Assembly (NCBI RefSeq): GCF_003060865.1
Contig: NZ_CP028918.1
Span: 1,972,001-2,036,000 of the forward strand
DNA from: Gemmobacter aquarius
Lineage (GTDB): Bacteria > Pseudomonadota > Alphaproteobacteria > Rhodobacterales > Rhodobacteraceae
Direction of reading: 5' to 3'
DNA: 64,000 bases
Positions 25,389 through 35,016 of the stretch are shown one piece after another. A program made the position numbers and the translations under genes. Numbering within the stretch: the stretch's first letter is position 1; each line of letters begins with the position of its first letter. Below the pieces are notes generated by a model, which saw only the letters and a list, made by a program, of their open reading frames with translations, did no database searches and had not been told where the DNA came from.

Positions 25389-25928
25389 ATAGCCCGCAGA
25401 CCCCACAATGCCCCTCCGCAGCGCGAGACGGGCCCCCGTGTGAATGATCGCATCCGCTCGCCGGAAATCCGCCTGATCGGGGCCGAGGGCGAAAACATCG
25501 GTGTCGTCACCCCGGCCCGCGCCATGCAGATGGCCGAGGAAGCCGGTCTCGATCTGGTCGAGATCAGCCCGAACGCGGAACCGCCGGTCTGCAAGATCAT
25601 GGACTTCGGCAAGTTCAAATACGAGACGCAGAAGCGCGAGGCCGAAGCCCGCAAGAAGCAGAAGATCATCGAGATCAAGGAAATCAAGTTCCGTCCGGGA
25701 ACCGATACCCATGATTACGACGTCAAGATGCGCTCGGTGCTGAAGTTTCTCGACGAAGGCGACAAGGTCAAGGTGACGCTGCGCTTCCGTGGCCGCGAGA
25801 TGGCGCACCAGGATCTGGGTCTCGAACTGCTTAACCGTGTTGCCGCCGATGTGGGCGACAATGGCAAGGTCGAATCGATGCCGCGCCTCGAAGGGCGCCA
25901 GATGGTGATGATGATCGGCCCCAAGTAA
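25389..25928 (+). CDS. infC: Translation initiation factor IF-3, apparent AUA start
   Basis: IF-3 binds the 30S subunit, keeps 50S away and checks the start codon. Both domains are clear: N-domain [21 protein letters not shown], linker rich in Lys/Glu, C-domain [16 protein letters not shown] and [10 protein letters not shown]. No ATG lies in frame. A GTG at 25440 would remove the N-terminal stretch [17 protein letters not shown], which resembles alphaproteobacterial IF-3. Upstream, AAAAGGA (25374-25380) stands eight bases before an ATA codon at 25389, giving 179 residues, the normal length. E. coli infC uses AUU for autoregulation, so AUA here would serve the same purpose. An in-frame TAA at 25347 limits the alternatives to ATT 25350 and GTG 25440. 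Confidence 0.93.
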   Translation: MARRPHNAPPQRETGPRVNDRIRSPEIRLIGAEGENIGVVTPARAMQMAEEAGLDLVEISPNAEPPVCKIMDFGKFKYETQKREAEARKKQKIIEIKEIKFRPGTDTHDYDVKMRSVLKFLDEGDKVKVTLRFRGREMAHQDLGLELLNRVAADVGDNGKVESMPRLEGRQMVMMIGPK

Positions 25929-25946
25929 GGCTGATCGCTCGAAGAC

Positions 25947-25979
25947 AAAGGCGCGCTCCGGCGCGCCTTTTGCATTTTT
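25947..25979 (+). terminator. Intrinsic terminator of infC
   Basis: AAAGGCGCGC (25947-25956), loop TCCG, GCGCGCCTTT (25961-25970), then TGCATTTTTC. Strong 10-bp stem with a T tract. Confidence 0.88.
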
Positions 25980-25989
25980 CCGTTACCCC

Positions 25990-26150
25990 GATTTTTCTGC
26001 GAAAAATCCCGCCCTTCACACGGCGTTGCAAAAGCACCGGTCGGCCAAGGTGACGCACGGCCTGTTTCACCTTTGCCCAAATACTCTCTTTCCGCCCGCG
26101 GGATCACGCGCCACGCCGGGCAGGTTGCGCTGATTTTTCGCAGAAAAATC
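25990..26150. repeat. Hairpin pair of the TTTTC...GAAAA family (locus E)
   Basis: GATTTTTC-TGC-GAAAAATC at 25990-26008, and its exact reverse complement GATTTTTC-GCA-GAAAAATC at 26132-26150. They bracket 123 bp between the convergent infC and MoCF-domain genes. Stem and loop match hairpin 3 of array C (50241-50261). A partial AAATACTC element lies between them (about 26078). Confidence 0.75.
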
Positions 26151-26159
26151 GTGCCGGGA

Positions 26160-27160
<1,001 letters not shown>

Positions 27161-27161
<1 letters not shown>

Positions 27162-28141
27162 CAGCCTTTCCTCAGCGCTTGGGTGATCTGGGCCATGACT
27201 GAAACGGCGATTTCGGCTGGGGTCTTTGCGCCGATGTCAAGCCCGACAGGGGCGTGGATGCGGGCGATGTCGTCGGGCGAAAAGCCGGCCGCCTGCAAGC
27301 GTTCGACCCGCTTGGCATGGGTGCGTGTGCTGCCGAGGCAACCAAGGTAGAACACCGGCGCGCGCAGGGCGTAGCTGATCGCCGGATCGTCGAGCTTGGC
27401 GTCATGCGTCAGGGTGACGATCGCCGTGCGGGCATCGGGGGCGAGCGAGGCAAGCGCTTCGTCCGGCCAGTCTTCGACGATGGTTTCACCCGGAAAGCGG
27501 GCAGCCGAGCCAAAGGCCGAACGCGGATCGATCAGGGTGCAATCATAGCCGCAGCTGCGCGCAACGGTGACCAGTGCTTGGGCGATATGGACCGCCCCGA
27601 CGATCACCAGTCGCAGCGGCGGGTTGTGGATGGCGATGAAGCGGCCATCTTCGTCCAAGCCCGACCGGTCCGAGCGGAAGCGGGCGTCCACGGCGGGGTC
27701 GTCGCCGGCGTAAAGGATGTGGCGGGTCCAGTCGGTCAGGTTTACGGCAAGTGCCACCGCCTTGCGGGCGGCGCGGGCCGCTACCAGCCGTTCCAGCACC
27801 TCGACGCGTAGGCCCTGCCCCACGGGTTCGACCAGCACGCGAATCGTGCCGCCGCAGGCAAGACCGACTGCAAAGGCGGTATCATCGCTGACGCCAAAGG
27901 TCAGCACGCGCGACTGGCCGTCCTGCAAAGCGGCAAGCGCCTCGGTCACTACGGCGCCCTCGACGCAGCCGCCCGAAACCGACCCCATCATCTCGCCACT
28001 GCCCGAAATCGCAAGCTGGCTGCCCGCCTGTCGCGGGGCCGACCCCCATGTCTCGATCACCGTGGCGATCGCCGCACCGGCGCCGCTGCGGTGCCAATCC
28101 AGCGCATGTTCGGGAATGCTGTCGTGTTCGGCGCGGTCCAT
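27161..28141 (-). CDS. XdhC-family molybdenum cofactor insertion protein
   Basis: A 326-residue protein of the XdhC/CoxI family, which binds molybdenum cofactor and delivers it to xanthine-dehydrogenase-like or CO-dehydrogenase-like enzymes. The N-terminal XdhC_CoxI domain contains ETWGSAPRQAGSQLAI and SGGCVEGAV; the C-terminal Rossmann domain (RLVIVGAVHIAQAL) ends with FYLGCLGSTRTHAKR. ATG 28141 was chosen because GGGGGG stands five bases before it; longer forms from 28159 or 28198 lack support. No molybdoenzyme subunits are in the window. Confidence 0.88.
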
Positions 28142-28269
28142 CCTGCCCCCCTTGGTCATCGCATCATGCTGCGGCAGCGCGCCGAGTGCCACTGGCAAAA
28201 GGTCGGGGGGAATAGAAAGCGCCGCGAGGTTTCCCCCGCGGCGCGATGCCGTTTTTCCGTAGCGCGGCG

Positions 28270-30519
28270 TTATTGCAGCGAGGCCGAAGCCTGCGACAAC
28301 AAGGGGGTGACGATCCGCACGGCCACGCGGCGGTTCTGGCGCTCGTCTCCTTCGGACTGCACGCGCAGGTCCGATTCGCCGTAGCCCTGCACCACCATGT
28401 TTTCCGGCGGCACGTCGAAGTATTCGGTCAACGCAAGCGCCACCGATTCCGCGCGACGGTCAGACAGCGCAAGGTTCGAAGCCGCAGAGCCCACCGCATC
28501 GGTGTGGCCTTCGATCAGGAAGACCTCGTTGGGGTTGTCCTTGACCATCTGGGCAAGGAAGCGGCCCAGCGAAGCAAGCGATTCTGCCTGCGTCGGATTG
28601 ATCGCCGAAGACCCGGTGTCGAAGGTGATGTTGTTCACATCGACTGTTGCGGCAAGATTGCGGACCTCGCGGATATCGCGGATCTGGCGCAGGCTGAAGC
28701 TGCGGCCGATTTCCTGCGCGTCGAGTGCGGCCATGCGGGCTTTGAGCAGGGCATCCTCTTCCGAGGTGGACATGCTGATCACACGCGCCCGGGGCTTGGG
28801 CAGGGTGGTCACGTCGATCACCTCTTCCGGGGCCAGGTCGTCGATCAGAATGACCTCGCGGCCAAGCCCGTCATAGGTGGCGCGGCGCAGCACGCGGCCC
28901 GTGACGTCGCGGATGGTGACAACCTGCGTGCCGTCGCCGCGTTCCACGATGGTGCGGGTTGACCCGTCGCGGAAGGTTTCGGTCCGCACGGTCGATCCGG
29001 GGCGGCGCAGCAGGGCGTCATCATCCTTGTAGACCACATAATCGCCCGAGCCACGGCGCACCACGACGCGGTCGCCGCTGTTCGAGACGACTTCATCCTG
29101 TGTATTGGCGCGCGAATTGTTGATGATCGCGCCGACGACGAGTGCGCCCAGTGCCACGAGGCCGACCTTTTCAAGATCGGTCATGCCGCTGCGCTTCTTG
29201 CCCGAGCCAGAGGCGACCGCCGTGGGGGCTGCGGCGAATTCTTCCGAGGAAGAGCGCGCCGTGGCTTCGGTGATCTGTTGGACGACGACAGCTTCGGCAT
29301 CCTGCGATTCAGGGATGACCGTCGGTTCGCCTTCGACCGTTTCGATCGGCACGAGATTGGCGGCGGCTTCCAGAGCGGCAGGTTCCACCGCCTCGGGGGC
29401 CGACATCAGGGTGGTCAACTGCTCGACGGCCTGTTCGGTCGGCGCGGGCGGATCAACGGGTTCGACGACGGCGGCAGGGTCGGTCACCGCGTCGGCGGCA
29501 GGGTCGGTCACCGCGTCGGCGGCAGGGTCGGTCGCCACGTCTGCGGCAGGGTCGGTCGCCACGTCGGCGGCGGGATCGGTCGCCGCGTCGGCGGCGGGAT
29601 CGGTCGCCGCGTCGGCGGCGGGATCGGTTGCCACGTCGGCGGCGGGATCGGTCGCCACGTCGGCGGCGGGATCGGTTGCCACGTCGGCGGCGGGATCGGT
29701 CGCCGCGTCGGCGGCGGGATCGGTCGCCGCGTCGGCGGCAGCTTCGTCGGCCTGACGCTGGGCGTCTGCGGCGGCGGCCTCGTCGGCCTGACGCTGGGCG
29801 TCGGCGGCAGCGGCTTCGTCGGCCTGACGCTGGGCGTCTGCGGCGGCGGCCTCGTCGGCCTGACGCTGGGCGTCTGCGGCGGCGGCTTCGTCAGCCTGAC
29901 GCTGGGCTTCCTCGGCTGCGGCGGCCTCATCTGCCTGACGCTGGGCGTCTGCGGCGGCGGCCTCGTCGGCCTGACGCTGGGCGTCGGCGGCGGCGGCTTC
30001 GTCAGCCTGACGCTGGGCGTCTGCGGCGGCGGCTTCGTCAGCCTGACGCTGGGCGTCTGCGGCGGCGGCTTCGTCAGCCTGACGCTGGGCGTCTGCGGCG
30101 GCGGCTTCGTCGGCCTGACGCTGGGCGTCTGCGGCGGCGGCTTCGTCGGCCTGACGCTGGGCGTCTGCGGCGGCGGCTTCGTCAGCCTGACGCTGGGCCT
30201 CTGCCTGTGCAGCGGCGTCAGCCTCTGCCTGTGCAGCGGCGTCAGCCTCTGCCTGTGCAGCGGCGTCAGCCGCTGCCTGTGCGGCGGCTTCGGCTTCCGC
30301 CTGTGCGGCGGCTTCGGCGGCGGCGGCTTCCTGGGCTTTCAGCTGGTCCATCACCGCGTTCAGGTCGCAGGGCTGGTCCTGCGTGCCAAGGCACAGCACC
30401 GAACCGTCGTCGGCGATGATGCTGCCGTCTTCGGTCACGGTTTGCGCCATCAGCGCGGCGGGGTTGATCTGCATCAGCGCCACAGAAAGCGCCGTCGTCG
30501 AGATCAGTAGCCGTTTCAT
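28270..30519 (-). CDS. OmpA-family protein with long Ala-rich repeat region
   Basis: A 749-residue exported protein. Order: signal peptide (1 to about 25, LMAQ); short N-domain with a cysteine pair (C43, C51); Ala/Glu/Gln helix; 13 copies of a 12-residue AQRQADEAAAAD unit (about 108-262); 11 copies of an 8-residue DPAAD[AV]AT unit (about 267-352); linker; hydrophobic GLVALGALVVGAII (about 450-466); a beta-rich stretch; and a C-terminal OmpA-like peptidoglycan-binding domain (about 625-745, NNITFDTGSSAI, EGHTDAVGS, LSDRRAESV). It is probably a cell-envelope tether spanning the periplasm. AAAGGA precedes ATG 30519. Gap 30520-30675 shows no other gene. Confidence 0.88.
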   Translation of the reverse strand: MKRLLISTTALSVALMQINPAALMAQTVTEDGSIIADDGSVLCLGTQDQPCDLNAVMDQLKAQEAAAAEAAAQAEAEAAAQAAADAAAQAEADAAAQAEADAAAQAEAQRQADEAAAADAQRQADEAAAADAQRQADEAAAADAQRQADEAAAADAQRQADEAAAADAQRQADEAAAADAQRQADEAAAADAQRQADEAAAAEEAQRQADEAAAADAQRQADEAAAADAQRQADEAAAADAQRQADEAAAADAQRQADEAAADAATDPAADAATDPAADVATDPAADVATDPAADVATDPAADAATDPAADAATDPAADVATDPAADVATDPAADAVTDPAADAVTDPAAVVEPVDPPAPTEQAVEQLTTLMSAPEAVEPAALEAAANLVPIETVEGEPTVIPESQDAEAVVVQQITEATARSSSEEFAAAPTAVASGSGKKRSGMTDLEKVGLVALGALVVGAIINNSRANTQDEVVSNSGDRVVVRRGSGDYVVYKDDDALLRRPGSTVRTETFRDGSTRTIVERGDGTQVVTIRDVTGRVLRRATYDGLGREVILIDDLAPEEVIDVTTLPKPRARVISMSTSEEDALLKARMAALDAQEIGRSFSLRQIRDIREVRNLAATVDVNNITFDTGSSAINPTQAESLASLGRFLAQMVKDNPNEVFLIEGHTDAVGSAASNLALSDRRAESVALALTEYFDVPPENMVVQGYGESDLRVQSEGDERQNRRVAVRIVTPLLSQASASLQ
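29464..29721. repeat. 24-bp coding minisatellite (DPAAD units)
   Basis: Eleven 24-bp units (last one partial) inside the OmpA-family gene, encoding DPAADAAT, DPAADVAT or DPAADAVT. Units differ mostly at one or two bases, which points to recent expansion by slippage or unequal exchange. Confidence 0.9.
29734..30198. repeat. 36-bp coding minisatellite (AQRQADEAAAAD units)
   Basis: Thirteen 36-bp units encoding AQRQADEAAAAD. One unit, the eighth in protein order, carries EE in place of D and so is 39 bp. The units are nearly identical at DNA level, making the gene prone to length variation. Upstream of them a shorter AAAQAEAD repeat continues the helix. Confidence 0.9.
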
Positions 30520-30675
30520 GCGAAATCCTTTCAATGTCATCCGGCATAGGCCCGAGTTTGCGAATCCATCCGTTCGTCGGGTCATGCCATCGCAAAGGAC
30601 TGTGACTGGTATCAGCCCTGTTATGCGATATCACTCTCTATAACGCGAGGCCAAGCAGCAGGTTCCAGCGAAACG

Positions 30676-31943
30676 CTACGCACTGTTATCCGATAGCAGA
30701 CGCATCAGCCTTGTTTTCTCGCCCGTGTCACCGGGGTCTGAAATCGCACGGGCCAGTGCCTCGAGCGAGGCGATGGAATGCCCCGCGCGAAAGGCATCGA
30801 CATGGGGCAGCATCGCGCGGATGCCGGTGGCCTTGGGCGCGAACCCCTCCCAGCGCAACAGCGGGTTCAGCCAGATCAGGCGGCGGGTCGACAGGTGCAG
30901 ACGCTCCATCTCGGCCGACAGCGCGCCTGCGTCATCGCGGTCGAGGCCATCGGTGATTAGCAAAACCACCGCCCCCTGCCCCAGCACGCGGCGCGACCAA
31001 TCGCGGTTGAAGGCGCGAAGGGTGGCCCCGATACGGGTGCCGCCCGACCAGTCCTGCGCCTCGGCCCCCGCCGCTTTCAGCGCGGCATCCACGTCGCGCG
31101 ACCGCAGGTGGCGGGTGATGTTGGTAAGCCGCGTGCCAAAGGTGAAGGCATGGACCCGCGCCCAGCCCTGCCCTTTGCGGTTGGCGACCGCATGGACGAA
31201 ATGCAGGATCAGGCGGGAATACTGGCTCATGCTGCCCGAGATGTCGCACAGCACGATAAGGTTTGGCCAGCGCGTGCCGGGCGATTTCATCGCAAGCCGC
31301 GTGATCTCGCCGCCTTGACGCAGGGCTGCACGCAGGGTGCGGCGGGCATCGATGCTGTCGCTGCCGCCTGCCGTCATGCGGCGGGTGCGCAGCGGTTTGA
31401 CGGGCAGCGACAGGCGCGACAACATGCGCTTGGCCTCGGCCACCTCGGCCACCGACATCTGTTCGAAGTCCAGCGTTTTAAGCCGTTCCTCATGGCTTTG
31501 CGTGGTCGATGCGTCGATCTCGACCTGCCCGCCTTCGTCGTCATCTTCGTCCGGTGGCGGGGGATGTCACGGTCGACCCCGTCAAGCAGAGCTTCGGCGG
31601 CGCGTTTCTCGGCGGCATCAGCGATGCGGTCTTCCTGCGCGCCACGCAATGCGGGCAGCATCAGGCTCATCATATGCTCAAGGTAGCGCGGGTCGCGCCA
31701 ATACAGGCGAAAGACCTGCGCGAACACCGCGCGATGTTCGGGGCGGCTGACGAAACAGGCGTGCAGCGTCCAGTAGAAATCGGTGCGCCGGGTAAATCCC
31801 GCCGCTTCGACCGCGCGGATCGCGTCGATCACCCGACCTGGGCCGATGGGCAGCCCCGCCTTTCGCAAAGCGCGGGCGAAATGGGCGATGTTATGCGACA
31901 GCTTGCCATCGAGCGGCAGGTCGAGCGCGGCATATTCAGCCAT
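30676..31943 (-). pseudogene. CoxE-like VWA protein, split by a one-base frameshift
   Basis: Two overlapping frames together form a VWA/CoxE protein of about 422 residues. The N-terminal part starts at 31943 (MAEYAALDLPLDGKLSHNIAHF), and the C-terminal part runs to 30676 with the MIDAS motif DISGSMS and the threonine/aspartate sites ending LLITDGLDR. The break is at the run of five G at 31559-31563: a sixth base would join ...DRDIP to PPPDEDDDEGGQVEID, the acidic linker usual in this family. It is either a real inactivation or a homopolymer error. Upstream MBL and MoxR genes are in the same operon; MoxR ATPases and VWA proteins act together in assembly of metal enzymes or surface complexes. 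Confidence 0.85.
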
Positions 31944-32847
31944 GCGCCCCGCCCCCGTGATACTGGGCCAGCGTGCGGGCGATGTTCTGGGCGTGAACGG
32001 CCTCGTAGGGCGCGAACCACGTCAGCGCGCCGGATGAGAGTTGCGCGCCAATCGCTTGGTGCAACGGGATGTTCCGGTTTTCGGGACTGTCTTTCAACGT
32101 CATCAGCCAGCGGATGTAATCGGCGGTGGCGGGGATGATGTCGGGCGCGTAGCCCCCCGCAGAAATGATCGCCTCGGCCCCGTGATTGGGCAGGATCGAC
32201 CGTGCATCCAGCGCGGCAAGGCGGGCAAGATCGGCAAGGTGGATGTCAAAGGCGGCGGGGTCGCCGACGTATGTCACAGTATCCTCAACCGTATCACCCG
32301 CGAGGAGGAGGCCGCTTTCGGGCAGGTAAAGCACGGTCGCATCGTCGCTGTGGATATTGGCCTCGATCAGCCGCACCTCGGTTTGGTCGACATGCAGGGT
32401 CATCTCGCCCGAAAAGCTGCGCGTGGGCAGGATCAAGGGCGCAATGGCGGGGCCGCCTTGCAAGGTGCCCGCTTCGATCGCCGCCTTGTCGCGGGCCATG
32501 TGGGCGGCGGTGCGGGCGTTGGCGATAACCTCGCATCCGGCGAATTCGGCGGTGCCTGCGATGTGGTCGAGGTGGCGGTGCGACAGAACGACGGTAAAGC
32601 GGGCCACGCCTTCGGCTTCCAGCCAGCGCCGGATCAGCGCCGCATGGGGGCGCGACACATGGGTGTCATAGACCAGCGCCTGATCGCCGCTGACGATGGC
32701 ATAGGACGCGATGCCCAAGGACAGCGCCCCGTCATCGACCCAGTTGGGACCATCCGCGAAGCGATGGCCTTCCACCCTCCCGTCGTAGAACGCGAGCACC
32801 CCCGGCGCGGGCCGCAAAAGCCGCAGATGGCGGGTCAGGTCGGTCAC
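31936..32847 (-). CDS. MBL-fold metallo-hydrolase
   Basis: A 303-residue metallo-beta-lactamase-fold protein. The metal-binding HxHxDH motif is SHRHLDHIAG, with further ligands in IHSDDATVLYLPESGLLLAGDTVED and LPNHG. It resembles the glyoxalase-II-like/quinoprotein-relay branch, but the substrate cannot be read. It overlaps the MoxR gene by four bases upstream and the CoxE gene by eight bases downstream, so it belongs to that operon. MBL enzymes are not a standard part of MoxR-VWA pairs. Confidence 0.88.
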   Translation of the reverse strand: MTDLTRHLRLLRPAPGVLAFYDGRVEGHRFADGPNWVDDGALSLGIASYAIVSGDQALVYDTHVSRPHAALIRRWLEAEGVARFTVVLSHRHLDHIAGTAEFAGCEVIANARTAAHMARDKAAIEAGTLQGGPAIAPLILPTRSFSGEMTLHVDQTEVRLIEANIHSDDATVLYLPESGLLLAGDTVEDTVTYVGDPAAFDIHLADLARLAALDARSILPNHGAEAIISAGGYAPDIIPATADYIRWLMTLKDSPENRNIPLHQAIGAQLSSGALTWFAPYEAVHAQNIARTLAQYHGGGAHG

Positions 32848-33764
32848 GCGACCAGACCCTTGCGCACCTCGTCGAGGATCTTCTTGGCCTCGGAACCCTG
32901 GATTTTCTGGATATCGTCCTGATATTTCAGGATCGCGCCCAGCGTATCGGAAATCACCTCGGGCGAAAGCTGCACCACGTCAAGCGCCAGCAGGCATTTG
33001 GCCCAGTCGATGGTTTCGGCCACACCGGGCTTTTTGAACAGATCCGCATCGCGCAGGCGCTGGACAAAGGCCACCACCTCGCGGCTGAGCGCGTCTTGCG
33101 CCTCGGGGGCGCGGGCGCGCAGGATTTCAAGCTCGCGGTCGAAGGTGGGGTAGTCGACCCAATGATACAGGCAGCGGCGTTTCAGCGCGTCATGCACTTC
33201 GCGCGTGCGGTTCGAGGTCAAAATCACGATGGGCGCTTCGGGGGCCTTGATGGTGCCAAGTTCCGGGATCGTCACCTGAAAGTCGGATAGCGCTTCCAGA
33301 AGGAAGGCTTCGAACGGTTCGTCGGTGCGGTCCAGCTCGTCGATCAGCAGCACGGGCGCACCACCGGCCTGCGGGCGCATGGCTTGCAACAGCGGGCGTT
33401 CGATCAGGTAATCCTCGGTGAACAGTTCCGCTTTCAGCGCATCGCGGTCGGCTCCTCCGCCCGATTTGGCCCCCGCCTCGGCGGTGCGGATGGCGATCAT
33501 CTGCGCGGCGAAATTCCATTCGTAGACGGCGGATGACGCATCAAGCCCTTCGTAGCATTGCAGCCGGATCAGGCGTCGGCCAAGGGCGGAGGCGATGGCC
33601 TTGGCGATCTCGGTCTTGCCCACGCCGGCCTCGCCTTCCAGAAACAGCGGCCGGCCGAGTTTCAGCGACAGAAACACCACCGTCGAAAGCGCGCGGCTGC
33701 TGACATAGCCCTGCCCCGCCAGAAGCGATGCCACCGCGTCGATGGACCCTGTTTGCCCTGTCAT
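32844..33764 (-). CDS. MoxR-family AAA+ ATPase
   Basis: A 306-residue AAA+ ATPase: Walker A GEAGVGKT (44-51), Walker B APVLLIDELDR, sensor 1 VILTSNRTRE and the arginine-containing ALKRRCLYHWVDYP. It resembles the CoxD-type branch of MoxR that partners CoxE-type VWA proteins. GGGGGGCAAGGC stands before ATG 33764; a longer form from 33818 is not needed. It is the first gene of the leftward MoxR-MBL-CoxE operon. Confidence 0.93.
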   Translation of the reverse strand: MTGQTGSIDAVASLLAGQGYVSSRALSTVVFLSLKLGRPLFLEGEAGVGKTEIAKAIASALGRRLIRLQCYEGLDASSAVYEWNFAAQMIAIRTAEAGAKSGGGADRDALKAELFTEDYLIERPLLQAMRPQAGGAPVLLIDELDRTDEPFEAFLLEALSDFQVTIPELGTIKAPEAPIVILTSNRTREVHDALKRRCLYHWVDYPTFDRELEILRARAPEAQDALSREVVAFVQRLRDADLFKKPGVAETIDWAKCLLALDVVQLSPEVISDTLGAILKYQDDIQKIQGSEAKKILDEVRKGLVA

Positions 33765-33891
33765 GCCTTGCCCCCCAAACCTTGCGCCATGCTTGGCTGC
33801 GGCGCGGCGCGCGGTCAAGCGATCAGGCCCGGCTTGCGACCAATGGACGATCCCGCTTTACCCTTGCGCCCCGCTTGCTTAGGTTGGCACC

Positions 33892-34884
33892 ATGCGGATC
33901 TTGGGTATTCTGACGGTCAAGGACGAGGCGAGCTTCCTGCTCGAATGGCTGGCCCATCACCGAAAGGCGGGCTTCACCGATTTTCTGGTGTTTTCCAACG
34001 ATTGCACCGATGGCACCGATGCGATGCTCGACCGGCTGCAAGCCTTGGGCTGGCTGACCCATGTGCGGAACGACGGCCACGCCAAAGGGCCGCAATGGGC
34101 CGCGCTGAAACAGGCAGCAGGGCATCCGCTGGTGGCACAGGCCGACTGGATCATGGTGCTCGATGTCGACGAATTCGTGAACATTCATGTGGGCGACCGC
34201 ACGATCCCCGCGCTGCTGGCGGCCCTGCCGCAGGCGACTGCCATCACGCTGACATGGCGCATGTTCGGCAATGGGGGCGTCGTCAGCCTGCCCGACACGC
34301 CTGTGACGGAAACATTCATCCATGCCGCGGGCGACCCGATCCACTGGCCGTGGCGGGCGGTGATGTACAAGACGCTCTTTGCCAATACGGGCCGCGTGAC
34401 GCCGGGAGTGCACCGGCCCAAGGGCGATTTCCACTGGTTCGATTCGGCGGGGCGGCGGCTGGACGGCGGGCCGCAGCGCATCTTCTCGGCCTTGGGCGCG
34501 CAGAACCATACGCTGGCGCAGTTGAACCATTACGCGCTCGGCTCGATGGAGGGCTATCTGGTCAAGGCCGCGCGCGGGCGGGCGAACCGCGACGCGTCAG
34601 CCTTCGATCTGGGCTATTGGGTCGAGCGCAACCTGAACCATGCCGAAGACCGCTCGATCCTGTCGCTGCGCTCGGGCGACCTGCGGGCCGGATTGCTGGC
34701 CGACCCCGTGCTTGGCCCGCTGCACCGCGCGGGGCAGGCATGGCGCAAGGCGCGGTTCCTTGCGCTGATGCAAGACGAGGCGTGGCGCGCGCTGTTCGGC
34801 CGGCTGTTGATGGCAACACCCAGCCGTGCGCTGACGGCGGCGCAGGCGCGGCTGGTCTGGAGCCACGCCGTGCAGAACGGGTAA
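33892..34884 (+). CDS. Glycosyltransferase family 2-type protein
   Basis: A 330-residue cytosolic protein with the opening LGILTVKDEASFLLEWLAHHRKAGF and the metal/nucleotide-sugar DxD motif in WIMVLDVDEFVN, typical of the family-2/family-92-like glycosyltransferases common in Rhodobacteraceae. NHYALGSMEGYLVKAARG in the C-terminal half also recurs in that group. Acceptor and sugar are unknown. It is divergent from the MoxR operon, with 127 bp between them. Confidence 0.85.
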   Translation: MRILGILTVKDEASFLLEWLAHHRKAGFTDFLVFSNDCTDGTDAMLDRLQALGWLTHVRNDGHAKGPQWAALKQAAGHPLVAQADWIMVLDVDEFVNIHVGDRTIPALLAALPQATAITLTWRMFGNGGVVSLPDTPVTETFIHAAGDPIHWPWRAVMYKTLFANTGRVTPGVHRPKGDFHWFDSAGRRLDGGPQRIFSALGAQNHTLAQLNHYALGSMEGYLVKAARGRANRDASAFDLGYWVERNLNHAEDRSILSLRSGDLRAGLLADPVLGPLHRAGQAWRKARFLALMQDEAWRALFGRLLMATPSRALTAAQARLVWSHAVQNG

Positions 34885-35016
34885 CAGGGCGGAAACAATC
34901 GACCTCCGCTGTTCACGAAACGGGGTACTTTCCGGCTTGCAGGCGCGGGGAAGCATCTGCGAATGTAAGGGCTTGGAACCGTGAAGTTCCAGACGACCGC
35001 AAGGGGGCACCCGCCC

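Noticed and set aside
25440..25928. GTG at 25440 as the infC start
   Set aside because: It gives a protein lacking the N-terminal tail seen in relatives and has no good ribosome binding site, whereas ATA 25389 has AAAAGGA at ideal spacing.
29464..30198. Regular 24-bp and 36-bp repeats resembling a CRISPR array
   Set aside because: There are no unique spacers between units, the repeats keep one reading frame throughout, and they encode Ala-rich protein segments in a gene with signal peptide and OmpA domain. No cas genes are present.
31374..31943. Programmed frameshifting to explain the split CoxE gene
   Set aside because: No slippery heptamer, stimulatory stem or family precedent; a one-base loss in a G run explains it more simply.
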